In this document: piece by piece, positions 44,103 to 51,911 of the stretch
How the letters are laid out: every line of letters begins with the position of its first letter
Numbering within the stretch: the first letter of the stretch is position 1
Assembly: GCA_035569435.1 (NCBI GenBank)
Contig: DATMNB010000079.1
Location: forward strand, 21,004-85,003
Origin: DASRDS01 sp035569435
GTDB lineage: Bacteria > Gemmatimonadota > Gemmatimonadetes > Gemmatimonadales > Gemmatimonadaceae
Direction of reading: 5' to 3'
Length of the DNA: 64,000 nt
Made by a program: the position numbers and the translations under genes
The notes under the pieces: model-generated
What the model was told of the DNA's origin: nothing
What the model saw: the letters and a program-made list of their open reading frames with translations, nothing else
The model's database searches: none

Positions 44103-45782
44103 ATGATGCGTCGCGCGCTGCTCATGCTGACCGTGGCAGTGGCCGGGTGCAACACGCCCGACTCGTTCTACAATAAGCTCGGCAACATCCTCCAGTTCGT
44201 ACCGCTCACCAACAATTACTACGCGGTCGGCGACACGCTTGTCCTGCTGGGCAAGCTCGGCGGGCCCAATGGCGGTCTCACCGTGACGATCGGCGGCGTC
44301 AACGCGCCGGTCATCTCGTTGGTCGAGGTGCCGAGCTACTCCCATCCCACGTCCGGCACGACATACAACGAAAGCATCGATTCCGCACGCGTCGTGGTCA
44401 CCGCCGCCATGGGCATCGGCGCCAATCGGCAAGTGATCGGGACGCTCCACGGCGTCCAGCGCGAGGCAGGGCTGATCTTCATTAGCTTGGTCCGCCCGGT
44501 GCCCCTCCGCACCGACACGCTGTCATACGACAGTTCGGCGGTCTCGTATACCATTCCCGGGGCCGGCGGCGACACCCTCGTGGCCCGGGGCGACAACGGG
44601 GATGGCCGCGTGTACATCCTCGCGGGGGACTCGCTGGAGCTGTGGCAGAGCGGCGTGCGATCGCTGCTGCACGCGGGGCTCGAGGATCAGTATGGGCCGT
44701 TCCACAACATCGGCGCGTCGGGCGCCATGAACACGTTCATGGCGGTCGACGCCGCCGGCCACTACCTGTACGCCTCGCTCATCACGTCGGACACGACGGC
44801 GGCCTCGGCGACCAACCTTATTTTCCGGCTGATCAAGGTCGATCTGCAGGCGTTCACGATCCAGACCTTGAACCGCACGGTCTTTCCCATCAATCAGACC
44901 GTGACGCCAGCCTATGCGGCGAGCCTGACGATGACCGGTCCGGTGGGCTCGGTCTTTCTCATGCCCCTGTCGCAGCTCTTTCCGGGGAAGGATGGGTCGA
45001 TCTATTTCGTCGCCGACGGGCTCAATCTGTCCCAGACCGGGAACTACTGGCAGTCTGTCTACTACTTCTGCACCACCCCCAACATCGGGTATGCCTCGGC
45101 CGTGGGCAAGATCGACCCCACTGGGAATGTCAGTTATCTGATCAAGGTGCTGGGCTGCGGGTTGGTGATCAAGACGACGCAGGGGTTCATGGACTTGCTG
45201 CCGACGCTCAACACCACGCACGACTGGAGCTGGATCGATGTGATCGATCCGGACAGCGGCGTGGTGTACGCCAGCGGCGCGGGTGTGTCGGTGTCAGGCG
45301 TCGCGGTGCCCGCTGCGTTGGCCACGATAGCCTATGATCTCAAACGCCAGCGGATATTGGGGACATTCGCCCCACCACAGTTGAACAACTTCAATTCGAC
45401 AAACGTGAGCGGACCGTTCGACGCCGTGGACGGTCCCTTTGGGATCTTCGGCCTCGTCGCCGGCGGGGGTCACCGGCTCTGGGCGCAGGCGGACAAGAAC
45501 GCCGCTACGCCGTGCGGGTGCGCGCCGTCGCTTCTGATCATTGACTTTGACCTCGGGCTGGTGTCGCCGTACGTCGCGCTCAGGGATTGGGTCCCGGCGC
45601 AGACGTCGTACGCCAACCAGAGCTATGCCTCCTACTTTCCGGCGTTTGTGAATCATATGGCCAACGGTGATCCGCTCGTCGCCGCACAGGGGTACTACGG
45701 GTCCAGTGCGATCGTGCCGCCCAGCAACGTCGGTGCGGCGGCCGCGGCACGGTTTCGGGTCGCGCGGCGAGGCCGGCGATGA
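44103..45782 (+). CDS. Lipoprotein with IPT/TIG-like and beta-propeller-like regions
   Basis: This 559-residue protein has a lipobox (LTVAVAGC), so it is lipid-anchored. Residues about 35-130 resemble an IPT/TIG immunoglobulin-like domain (VGDTLVLLGKLGG, then LTVTIGGVNAPVISL). The remainder has repeated beta-strand modules with GDGRVYILAGDSLELW and GKDGSIYFVADGLNL, reminiscent of NHL-type propellers. Similar architecture in Bacteroidota glycan-utilisation loci serves as surface binding protein next to SusC-type receptors; that role here is inferred from its place 2 bases after the receptor gene. Confidence 0.65.
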   Translation: MMRRALLMLTVAVAGCNTPDSFYNKLGNILQFVPLTNNYYAVGDTLVLLGKLGGPNGGLTVTIGGVNAPVISLVEVPSYSHPTSGTTYNESIDSARVVVTAAMGIGANRQVIGTLHGVQREAGLIFISLVRPVPLRTDTLSYDSSAVSYTIPGAGGDTLVARGDNGDGRVYILAGDSLELWQSGVRSLLHAGLEDQYGPFHNIGASGAMNTFMAVDAAGHYLYASLITSDTTAASATNLIFRLIKVDLQAFTIQTLNRTVFPINQTVTPAYAASLTMTGPVGSVFLMPLSQLFPGKDGSIYFVADGLNLSQTGNYWQSVYYFCTTPNIGYASAVGKIDPTGNVSYLIKVLGCGLVIKTTQGFMDLLPTLNTTHDWSWIDVIDPDSGVVYASGAGVSVSGVAVPAALATIAYDLKRQRILGTFAPPQLNNFNSTNVSGPFDAVDGPFGIFGLVAGGGHRLWAQADKNAATPCGCAPSLLIIDFDLGLVSPYVALRDWVPAQTSYANQSYASYFPAFVNHMANGDPLVAAQGYYGSSAIVPPSNVGAAAAARFRVARRGRR

Positions 45783-46618
45783 CCGTGAGTCGGTGGGCAG
45801 GCGTCGTTGTCGGCGTGTCGGCGCTCGTGGTGGGTGCATGCGGCGGCAGCCGGAATCCACTGGCCACACCGGCGGAGACGCAGTTCAATTTTCACACGGC
45901 GTCGATCGGGCTGGGCAACTGGCCGTGTGGATGCTCGTACGTCCCGTACGACTTCATCTACATCGATCAGTTCGATACCACGCGGACGGATGACCCGTAC
46001 TTCAATGGCGCATTCGATTCGTATCCGATCGATCCCAACGCGCACTCGGGGATCCCGCTCTTCGAGCGGATCGAGTACATGCGCGAGGCGGCTGGCGCGC
46101 ATCGGTTCCGGTTCACCAACTTCAATCACGGCGTGGTCGTCGACACGACGCTCGCGCTCGCGGCGAGTGCGAACACGGTCATCTATCTGACCGACAGCAT
46201 CGGGGTGCGCTACCACGTCATGCTCGTGGACGAGAGCACGCCCGGTCCGGCGAACAGCGTGCGCATGCGCGTGCTGAATCTGAGTCCGGACGCGGGGCCC
46301 GTGAGTGCGTATGTGGTCGCCAGCAGCGGCACGTTCCTGTGGTCCAACCTGCCGCAGCAGGTCGCCTACGGCACGATCTCGCCGTATGTGACCGTCGATC
46401 CATCGGTCGTGGCGTCGGACGGAAACGTGTACCTCAAGTTCTTTGGCGGGACCGACACGGCCCAGACCGTCGCGGCGGCGACGGTGCCGTTCACGCCAGG
46501 TCGGTCATATCACGTCGTCGTGGAAGGCCTGGTCAGCCCACACGTCGTGTCGTATCCTGGCGCGGTCTCCGTGACCGTCAACCCGTCGGTCACGGCACAT
46601 GTGCGGGTGGCGCATTGA
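45779..46618 (+). CDS. DUF4397-like lipoprotein
   Basis: This 279-residue protein has a signal peptide with lipobox (ALVVGAC). Two repeats follow the DUF4397 pattern (AHRFRFTNFNHGVVVDTTL with a second copy around RMRVLNLSPDAGPVSAYVV and YLKFFGGTDTAQTVA). Function of this domain is unknown; it is usually exported. It overlaps the preceding lipoprotein gene by 4 nt, and ends in a 29-base convergent overlap with the glycosyltransferase gene. It is probably the last gene of the receptor operon. Confidence 0.72.
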   Translation: MTVSRWAGVVVGVSALVVGACGGSRNPLATPAETQFNFHTASIGLGNWPCGCSYVPYDFIYIDQFDTTRTDDPYFNGAFDSYPIDPNAHSGIPLFERIEYMREAAGAHRFRFTNFNHGVVVDTTLALAASANTVIYLTDSIGVRYHVMLVDESTPGPANSVRMRVLNLSPDAGPVSAYVVASSGTFLWSNLPQQVAYGTISPYVTVDPSVVASDGNVYLKFFGGTDTAQTVAAATVPFTPGRSYHVVVEGLVSPHVVSYPGAVSVTVNPSVTAHVRVAH

Positions 46619-48269
46619 ATCGCAGGTGATAGAGCCGCACCGTCTCGAAATGGTTGGCGCTCGTGAGCTGCGCGCCGCGACGTTCGGCGGCGGCGATCAC
46701 CAGGCTGTCGATCCGCGGCTTGGTATATAGAAAGAACATCCAGATCGACGGGGTGGCGGCTGCTGCCAGGCGTCGGGCCTCGTTGTCGGCCCAGCCCGAG
46801 TCCGGCTCGCTGTCGGCTGCGATCATCATGCGGTCTTCCATCCCGGTGGGGATGCCGATCAACTCGACGCGCGCGGCGCCCCGGTAGATCAGGGAGTCGC
46901 CCTCGTCGTGGACCGCGTGACCGCGGGTGGGGGCGTTGCCCGAGTTGGGGCCGATCACGGAGTCCGCGGTCATCAGCCAGTTGAGCCGCGCGGTGTCGGG
47001 GTGGGCCCAGTCCGTGGTGTAATACGTCCAGCGGATCGCATCGCGGGCGAACACATAGATGGGCGCCCCACGGTGCGAGGCGGCGTCCCAGGCGCGCATG
47101 GCGGCGCCGAGTCCGTCGGGGCGGAGGAAGGCGCGCAGGGTGAGCCACGATTGGCGGGCGGGGAGGAAGAGGCCGGCCAGGCCAATGGCAATGAACGCCG
47201 GCCGGCGCGCGCGCGCTGGGAGACGGCCGCACAGGAGCTCTACGCCGGAGGCGGCCAGGAGCGCCACGGATGGGGCGGCGAAGAGCCACGTCCGGTCTGA
47301 TGGCGGGTAGACGCGGGCGGCCGAGGCGAGGACGGCGAGGACGAGCGGGCCGACGAGGAGGACCAGGGCCCAGGGACCCGGGCGTCGCCAGGCGCGCACT
47401 GCGCCGATCACAGCGAGGAGCGTGACCAGGATACGGAGGGCGATGCGCGGGCGGAGGCTCGTGCCGTAGAACAGGTTCTCCATGAAGGAGCTAGCCACGA
47501 TGCGGACGCGGGCGGGCAGGTCGTGGGCCGTGGGCGTGAAAAAGGCGGGGCCCCAGAACCGTTGGAGCCACACATCGTGGTTGGTTGTCCGCTGGAAGGC
47601 CAGGTAGTTGACCAGTTCGACGGCGATCCAGATGCCGCCGAGTGCCACGAGCCAAGCGGTCTCGCGCCCACCGCGCCTCGTGGCGGGCGCGAGCGCGATC
47701 AGGAGGGCGACGCCGCAGGCGGCGAGCGTGAACACGGCGGGCGTCGAGAGCAGGGTCGCGACGGCGCCCGTGGCAGCCAGTATCGCCCACGCGCGGCGGC
47801 GCTGCGGCTCGCGGATCACCCACAACGTGAGGCCGATCAGTCCCAGCGCGACGGCGGCATCGAGGATGTATGGTTTGGGCCGATCGGTGTAGTCGACGGC
47901 CAGAGGGGAGACCGCGAGGAGCGCCACGGTGAGTGCGGCGGCCGACTCGGACACCAGGCGCCGCCCGACGACCCACGTCAGGGGCAGGATCGCGATCCCG
48001 CCGGCGAGGGGCAGGAGTCGGAGGACCACGCTGGCGGCGCCGGGCGCGAGATCGACCAGGAGCCTGTCGATCCAGAGGAAGAGCACGGGCGCCGTCTGCT
48101 GGAACGACAACGGTTGGGCGAGGCGGGCCGCCGAGCGGGTGACGATGTTGAGGGCCAGCATCGTGTCATCGAAGCCGAAGGTGTGGGCTTGCGCGACCTC
48201 GATGCACCGAAGCGCGGCGCCGCACACAATGGAGATGACGACGACCCACCTGACGGCTCGATCAGTCAT
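46590..48269 (-). CDS. GT39/GT-C-type membrane glycosyltransferase
   Basis: This 559-residue polytopic protein has about ten or more membrane helices. Near the start, FGFDDTMLALNI contains the GT-C catalytic acidic pair. The C-terminal third (about 390-559) is soluble and lumenal, as in PMT/ArnT-like enzymes. Such proteins transfer sugars from polyprenyl-phosphate donors to proteins or lipids in the periplasm. Substrate is not predictable. It is divergent from the FkbM methyltransferase. Confidence 0.78.
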   Translation of the reverse strand: MTDRAVRWVVVISIVCGAALRCIEVAQAHTFGFDDTMLALNIVTRSAARLAQPLSFQQTAPVLFLWIDRLLVDLAPGAASVVLRLLPLAGGIAILPLTWVVGRRLVSESAAALTVALLAVSPLAVDYTDRPKPYILDAAVALGLIGLTLWVIREPQRRRAWAILAATGAVATLLSTPAVFTLAACGVALLIALAPATRRGGRETAWLVALGGIWIAVELVNYLAFQRTTNHDVWLQRFWGPAFFTPTAHDLPARVRIVASSFMENLFYGTSLRPRIALRILVTLLAVIGAVRAWRRPGPWALVLLVGPLVLAVLASAARVYPPSDRTWLFAAPSVALLAASGVELLCGRLPARARRPAFIAIGLAGLFLPARQSWLTLRAFLRPDGLGAAMRAWDAASHRGAPIYVFARDAIRWTYYTTDWAHPDTARLNWLMTADSVIGPNSGNAPTRGHAVHDEGDSLIYRGAARVELIGIPTGMEDRMMIAADSEPDSGWADNEARRLAAAATPSIWMFFLYTKPRIDSLVIAAAERRGAQLTSANHFETVRLYHLRFNAPPAHVP

Positions 48270-48307
48270 GGCAGCCTAACTTAGCGGCCGCGAGTAAATT
48301 TTCGGTC

Positions 48308-49279
48308 ATGCCTACCCAGGCACCGTTCGCGGTACGCACGCTGCAGCGGGCGGGGGCCACGCCGCTCGGGCTCCCACTCGTCCGCCTGATCGCGGGGTTG
48401 GCGCGGCACGCACTGGTCCCGCCAGGTCTGGCGTGTCGGGCCATCGAAGAGCTGGCATCGAGGGCGTCGGACACGCGCATCGTCGTGCCGGTCGACCTCG
48501 ACCCGACGCACCGGATCGTGTTGGAGCTCGACCTGTCGATCGTCGGGTGTGTCGAGGTCCTGGCGAGGACGCCCGGCCGGTCGAATGAGCGGCCGAGTCT
48601 GGAGCTGTTTCGCGCATTGGTCCGGGATGCCGCGACGGTCTTCGATATCGGGGCGAATGTCGGGTTGTTCACCTACGCGGCGGCGTGCTACGCGCCCGAC
48701 GCCGTCGTGCGGGCCTATGAGCCGACACCGGCGCTGGCGTCGCTCATTCGGCGCAACCTCGCGCTGAATGGCTGGGCGGGGCGGGCCAACGTGCGCGGGG
48801 AAGGGGTGAGCGCGGTGTCGGGGGCGTTGCCGTTCTATGTGCACGCGATCGACGTGGAGAGCAGCTTCGAGTCACGGCGCGCGCCGGCGACGGGTGCCGC
48901 GGGCGCGATCACGGTGCCGGTCGTGGCGCTCGACGACGTCTTCGAGTCGGAGGACATCGATCCGGCGCGGACGGTGTGCAAGATCGATGTCGAAGGGCAC
49001 GAGATGAAGGTCCTGGATGGGCTGGAGCGCACGCTCAGCCGGCCCACGGGCCGGCCCACGCTGCTCATGGAATTCCTCGGCCGCGCGATCACCGAGGAGC
49101 GCATCATCGAGCGGGTGCTCGAGTACGGGCTCGACGTCTATTACGTGTCGACTCGCCCGCCCGTTCGCCTCAGGTCCACGGCCGATTTCGTGCCCGTGCA
49201 GGAACTCGGCCAATGGAACTTCCTGTTGACCGACCGCCCCCTGCCGGGCCAACTTGTCGTGTCACGGCGGCGCGACTAA
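48308..49279 (+). CDS. FkbM-family methyltransferase
   Basis: The 323-residue protein carries the FkbM SAM-binding pattern: TVFDIGANVGLFTYAAA, YEPTPALASLIRRNL, VVALDDVF, and CKIDVEGHEMKVLDGLERTL. FkbM-type enzymes O-methylate sugars, lipids or secondary metabolites. Next to a glycosyltransferase it may decorate a surface glycan, although the two genes are divergent. ATG 48308; tRNA-Gly follows 14 bases after the stop. Confidence 0.88.
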   Translation: MPTQAPFAVRTLQRAGATPLGLPLVRLIAGLARHALVPPGLACRAIEELASRASDTRIVVPVDLDPTHRIVLELDLSIVGCVEVLARTPGRSNERPSLELFRALVRDAATVFDIGANVGLFTYAAACYAPDAVVRAYEPTPALASLIRRNLALNGWAGRANVRGEGVSAVSGALPFYVHAIDVESSFESRRAPATGAAGAITVPVVALDDVFESEDIDPARTVCKIDVEGHEMKVLDGLERTLSRPTGRPTLLMEFLGRAITEERIIERVLEYGLDVYYVSTRPPVRLRSTADFVPVQELGQWNFLLTDRPLPGQLVVSRRRD

Positions 49280-49293
49280 TATTGGTGACCGTT

Positions 49294-49366
49294 GCGGGAA
49301 TAGCTCAGTTGGTAGAGCACAACCTTGCCAAGGTTGGGGTCGCGGGTTCGAGTCCCGTTTCCCGCT
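49294..49366 (+). tRNA. tRNA-Gly (anticodon GCC)
   Basis: The 73-base sequence folds as a complete cloverleaf. The acceptor stem GCGGGAA pairs with TTCCCGC (49359-49365), the D stem is GCTC/GAGC, the anticodon stem CAACC (49320-49324) pairs with GGTTG (49332-49336), and the anticodon GCC is at 49327-49329. The T arm contains TTCGAGT. The CCA end is not encoded (discriminator T then CTG). A strong hairpin terminator follows. Confidence 0.97.
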
Positions 49367-49372
49367 CTGACG

Positions 49373-49405
49373 AAAACCCTTAACTCACACTGAGTTAGGG
49401 GTTTT
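49373..49405 (+). terminator. Terminator after tRNA-Gly
   Basis: AAAACCCTTAACTCA (49373-49387) pairs with TGAGTTAGGGGTTTT (49391-49405) around a 3-base loop, a 15-bp stem with one G-T wobble and an A-tract/T-tract on the outside. This is a standard intrinsic terminator, possibly working in both directions. Confidence 0.85.
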
Positions 49406-49456
49406 GTCGTTCTGGCTCGAGGCGCACTGGGGCGCGTGTGTCTCGCGGAGACTCTA

Positions 49457-49609
49457 ATGCCAACAAATAGCAAACCCAGGCTCGGCCCGCGCACCGAAAC
49501 GGACGCGGTCGCGCGCGCGCCCGAAGCCGTCCGGCGCCAGCAGCAGGTCCAGGGACTGCGTACGCTGGCGTCGCTTGGGCCGATCGACGCGACGCGGATC
49601 GCCGACTAA
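49457..49609 (+). pseudogene. Possible antitoxin remnant (VapB-like C-terminus)
   Basis: A 50-codon reading frame from ATG 49457. Its middle (TETDAVARAPEAVRRQQQVQ) has the helix pattern seen in the C-terminal half of short VapB (DUF2191-like) antitoxins, but the DNA-binding N-terminal strand is missing and no toxin follows in frame. I read it as a leftover of an older toxin-antitoxin pair beside the tRNA. It could also be a chance frame. Confidence 0.28.
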
Positions 49610-49644
49610 CGCGCCATGCGCGTCTGGCGTGATGCCTGCCATGT

Positions 49645-49665
49645 GTATATACTTATCATATATAC
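49645..49665. promoter_or_regulatory. vapBC operator/promoter palindrome
   Basis: GTATATA (49645-49651) and TATATAC (49659-49665) form a perfect inverted repeat with a 7-base spacer in an AT-rich island of otherwise GC-rich DNA. It lies 16 bases before vapB. AbrB-type antitoxins usually repress their own operon through such sites, and the TATA stretches could serve as the -10 region. Confidence 0.7.
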
Positions 49666-49681
49666 GCGAAGGGGGTACCCG

Positions 49682-49939
49682 ATGGCCAAATCGAAGGTGA
49701 AGAGGCAGGTAGCGACCGTGTTTCAAAATGGCGGCAGCCAGGCAGTCCGGCTCCCGCGGGAATTCCGCTTTGATGGTGATCGGGTGAGCGTGCGACGGGT
49801 CGGTCGCGGCGTGCTGCTGGAGCCGCTCGTGAGCGATCCGTCCGAGTGGTTCGCGACGCTTGATGAGTTCCGCGACGAGCCGTTCATGCCCGAGGGGCGG
49901 GCGCAACCCAAGACGCCACGGAAGACAATCTTCCGGTGA
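49682..49939 (+). CDS. vapB: VapB antitoxin (SpoVT/AbrB type)
   Basis: This 85-residue protein has the AbrB-like DNA-binding beta hairpin: ATVFQNGGSQAVRLPREFRFDGDRVSVRRVGRGVLLEP, seen here as FQNGGSQAVRLPREFRF and the following strand. The C-terminus (WFATLDEFRDEPFMPEGR) is the toxin-wrapping tail typical of VapB. ATG 49682 is preceded by GAAGGGGG at 49668-49675. Its stop overlaps vapC by 4 nt. Confidence 0.92.
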   Translation: MAKSKVKRQVATVFQNGGSQAVRLPREFRFDGDRVSVRRVGRGVLLEPLVSDPSEWFATLDEFRDEPFMPEGRAQPKTPRKTIFR

Positions 49940-50346
49940 ACTATCTCCTGGATACGAATACCTGCATTGCGATCATTAACGGCACACCAGCAGTCACGCG
50001 CGAGCGGTTCAGGGACGCGGTTGCAGGTGGAGCGACGGTATCCGTTTCGGCGGTCGCGGCGTTCGAATTGTGGTACGGCGTTGCCAAGAGCGCGCGTCGG
50101 GAATTCAACGAGCGTCGGGTGGAGGCATTCTTCAGCGGACCGGTCGATCTCGTGCTGTTCGACGACGGCGATGCGCAAAGTGCGGGCCGACTGCGGGCGG
50201 CGCTAGAGCGGAAGGGCACGCCGATCGGTGCCTATGATCTACTCATTGCCGGCCAGGCCCTGGCTCGCAAGGCGACGGTTGTTACCGCGAACGCAAAGGA
50301 GTTTTCGCGCGTGGTCGGCTTGGCCCGGGAGGACTGGACGCACTGA
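49936..50346 (+). CDS. vapC: VapC ribonuclease toxin (PIN domain)
   Basis: VapC toxins cut tRNA or rRNA. This 136-residue PIN-domain protein has the acidic residues in place: LLDTNTCI (first Asp), FELWYG (Glu), and GAYDLLIAGQA (second conserved Asp), followed by VVTANAKEF (last Asp replaced by Asn-Ala-Lys-Glu, as in many VapCs). The GTG start overlaps vapB. Both genes look intact, so the pair is probably active. Confidence 0.93.
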   Translation: MNYLLDTNTCIAIINGTPAVTRERFRDAVAGGATVSVSAVAAFELWYGVAKSARREFNERRVEAFFSGPVDLVLFDDGDAQSAGRLRAALERKGTPIGAYDLLIAGQALARKATVVTANAKEFSRVVGLAREDWTH

Positions 50347-50450
50347 GACGCGGTACCTATCATGCGTCCAAATTTCTGGCTGGTTCCATCTGCTAGCGAT
50401 TTAACAGAGAGATCAGTCGCGGTCGCGGACGATCGTCTGCGCGTGCGAAA

Positions 50451-50475
50451 GCGGGACGACCGCCCGTCGTCCCGC
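50451..50475. terminator. Hairpin between vapC and the tryptophan-repeat gene
   Basis: GCGGGACGAC (50451-50460) pairs perfectly with GTCGTCCCGC (50466-50475) around a 5-base loop. It lies 23 bases beyond the stop of the minus-strand gene and is followed on that strand by TTTCGC, so it most likely ends that transcript. It may also stop vapBC transcription. No long U-tract. Confidence 0.55.
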
Positions 50476-50498
50476 CTTCTAATGGGCGCGTATGAGCG

Positions 50499-51575
50499 CT
50501 AAGAATTGGGCGGCGTCGCGGGCTTAGGCTTGTCCTTGGGCGCTGGCTTGCTCTCGGGCTTGCTCTGCGGTTTGCTCTCTGGCTTTTGCTCCGGTGCTGG
50601 TTTGCTTTGCGGCTTGGGCTCCGGCGCCGGATTACCCGGCGGTTTGCTCTCGGGTTGGCTCTGCGCGTTGCCCTCAGGCTTGCTCTCAGTTTTGCTCTCG
50701 GGCGCAGGCGCAGGGTTAGATGGCGGCGCAGCACTCGGGTGCGGAGCTGGCGCAGCCGGCTGCGGCTGCGCGGGCTGCGGCTGCGCGGACTTCGGCGGCG
50801 CTGCTGGAGGCTTTGTCGAGACGTCGCCGCCCGACACCGCATGGTAAGGAGTCGTCACGCGGCTGTCCGTTACCACACCGCGACCGCTCAGCACCCCAGG
50901 CTTGGGCGTCGCCACGACGGCGGGCTGGCCGTGATTCACCGACGCGAGCTGTGCGTGGTCGGAGCCGGCCGCCTGCCGATGCTGCGTTTGCTCAGCCGTC
51001 GGCGCCACATGCTGCTCCCGACTGGCCGCAAGTTCCTGGGCAGTCGGGCGGGCCGTCGTACCGCCGGGACCGCCGTTGTAGCTCACGTTGTTGACCGTGG
51101 TGTTATTGACGACGGTCTTGTTATAGACGTTGGTGACATTCGTGGTGCTACTGATGTTGTTCACCGAACGGTTGTAATACAGCGAGCCATTATTCCAGTA
51201 CCCGCCCTCATACCCGGCGCCAGTGTAGCCATAGCCATAGTTGATGCCACCGTAGTAGCCGACTCGCGTTGCCCAATACCCATCGTGCCAGACGAAGGTA
51301 CCGCCGGTGCCATCCCAGTAACCTGGAGTCCAGAGCAAACCTGGCTGGGGTGCGAGCACCCAGGTGCCTGGCACCCAGTAGTAGTCATCGTCGCTGTACG
51401 CCCAGTAGCCGGGCACCCATAGATAACCGACGTCGGGCATTGGCGGTTGCTCGTACTCCGGCAGTGCTGGGGGACCGACAGTGATCGAGACAGTCACTTG
51501 TGCCGATGAGACCATCGGTGGGGCCAGAAGCACCATCATCAGCAACGCCGAGCGAATCCAGGGGACATTACGCAT
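50499..51575 (-). CDS. Secreted YXWGXW-like repeat protein with Pro/Lys/Ser-rich tail
   Basis: This 358-residue protein starts with a signal peptide ending VSSAQ. Residues about 45-105 have four repeats of the form YxWxPGxW (YLWVPGYW, YYWVPGTW, LLWTPGYW, FVWHDGYW), as in the YXWGXW family of small envelope proteins. An Asn/Tyr/Gly-rich segment follows (to about 175), then a disordered half that ends in many ESKP/PxP repeats (about 255-358). The tail suggests a flexible or cell-wall-spanning region. Function is unknown. GGAGGAGG stands just before the ATG. Confidence 0.78.
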   Translation of the reverse strand: MRNVPWIRSALLMMVLLAPPMVSSAQVTVSITVGPPALPEYEQPPMPDVGYLWVPGYWAYSDDDYYWVPGTWVLAPQPGLLWTPGYWDGTGGTFVWHDGYWATRVGYYGGINYGYGYTGAGYEGGYWNNGSLYYNRSVNNISSTTNVTNVYNKTVVNNTTVNNVSYNGGPGGTTARPTAQELAASREQHVAPTAEQTQHRQAAGSDHAQLASVNHGQPAVVATPKPGVLSGRGVVTDSRVTTPYHAVSGGDVSTKPPAAPPKSAQPQPAQPQPAAPAPHPSAAPPSNPAPAPESKTESKPEGNAQSQPESKPPGNPAPEPKPQSKPAPEQKPESKPQSKPESKPAPKDKPKPATPPNS

Positions 51576-51911
51576 AAGCGCCTCCTCCTCATCTCATGCT
51601 TCGGTGTTTCGCTACACGCGACGGGCACGGGACGCGTCGGTTGAGCCAGGTGCGGTTGGCTCAGGTGCGGCGGAAACGGCGCCAACAGTACTCACGAAAG
51701 CACGATGCATGCCGAGTTAGGTTCGGCACGGGCACCATGTGGGGCACCCACCTGAGTTAGCTGGATCAAGGCTCCGAGTCGCTCCCGCTTCCTACAGGGT
51801 TGAGCGGCTCCGGTACCACATTCCGATGTGGTCGACCCAAACAACAATGTGTTGGCTCGTCTCCGCGCCCAGCGCAACAATGCACGCCCGTGCATACCGG
51901 AGAGACGAGCC
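51576..51911. other. 336-base intergenic region with several inverted repeats
   Basis: No convincing gene is seen. The stretch separates two divergent exported-protein genes. It holds TGAGCCA/TGGCTCA (51642-51663), TGCCGA/TCGGCA (51710-51728), the bipartite element at 51818-51859, and a perfect ATGCACG-CC-CGTGCAT hairpin (51880-51895) 16 bases before the ferritin-like ATG. The density of palindromes points to a regulated double promoter. Confidence 0.6.
51818..51859 (+). promoter_or_regulatory. Bipartite element, copy A (before the ferritin-like gene)
   Basis: ACATTCCGATGTGG, then 14 unconserved bases, then AATGTGTTGGCTCG. The same two blocks with the same spacing occur at 54072-54113. The first block is itself an inverted repeat (CCACAT-TCCG-ATGTGG here, 51816-51831). 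It ends 52 bases before the ATG at 51912. A regulator site or conserved promoter is likely; the LysR protein encoded between the two copies is the obvious candidate. Confidence 0.7.

Noticed and set aside
49280..50346. Genomic island or prophage at the tRNA
   Set aside because: There is no integrase, and no direct repeat of the tRNA 3' end was found within the window; only a small toxin-antitoxin patch is supported.
50560..50720. Short repeated motifs that could look like a CRISPR or VNTR array
   Set aside because: They are in-frame codons for ESKP/PxP repeats of a secreted protein; unit lengths vary and there are no unique spacers of fixed size.
51828..51911. Upstream ATG (51828) as start of the ferritin-like gene
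   Set aside because: It would lie within the conserved bipartite element and put 28 residues before the twin-arginine signal; ATG 51912 fits the Tat signal better.
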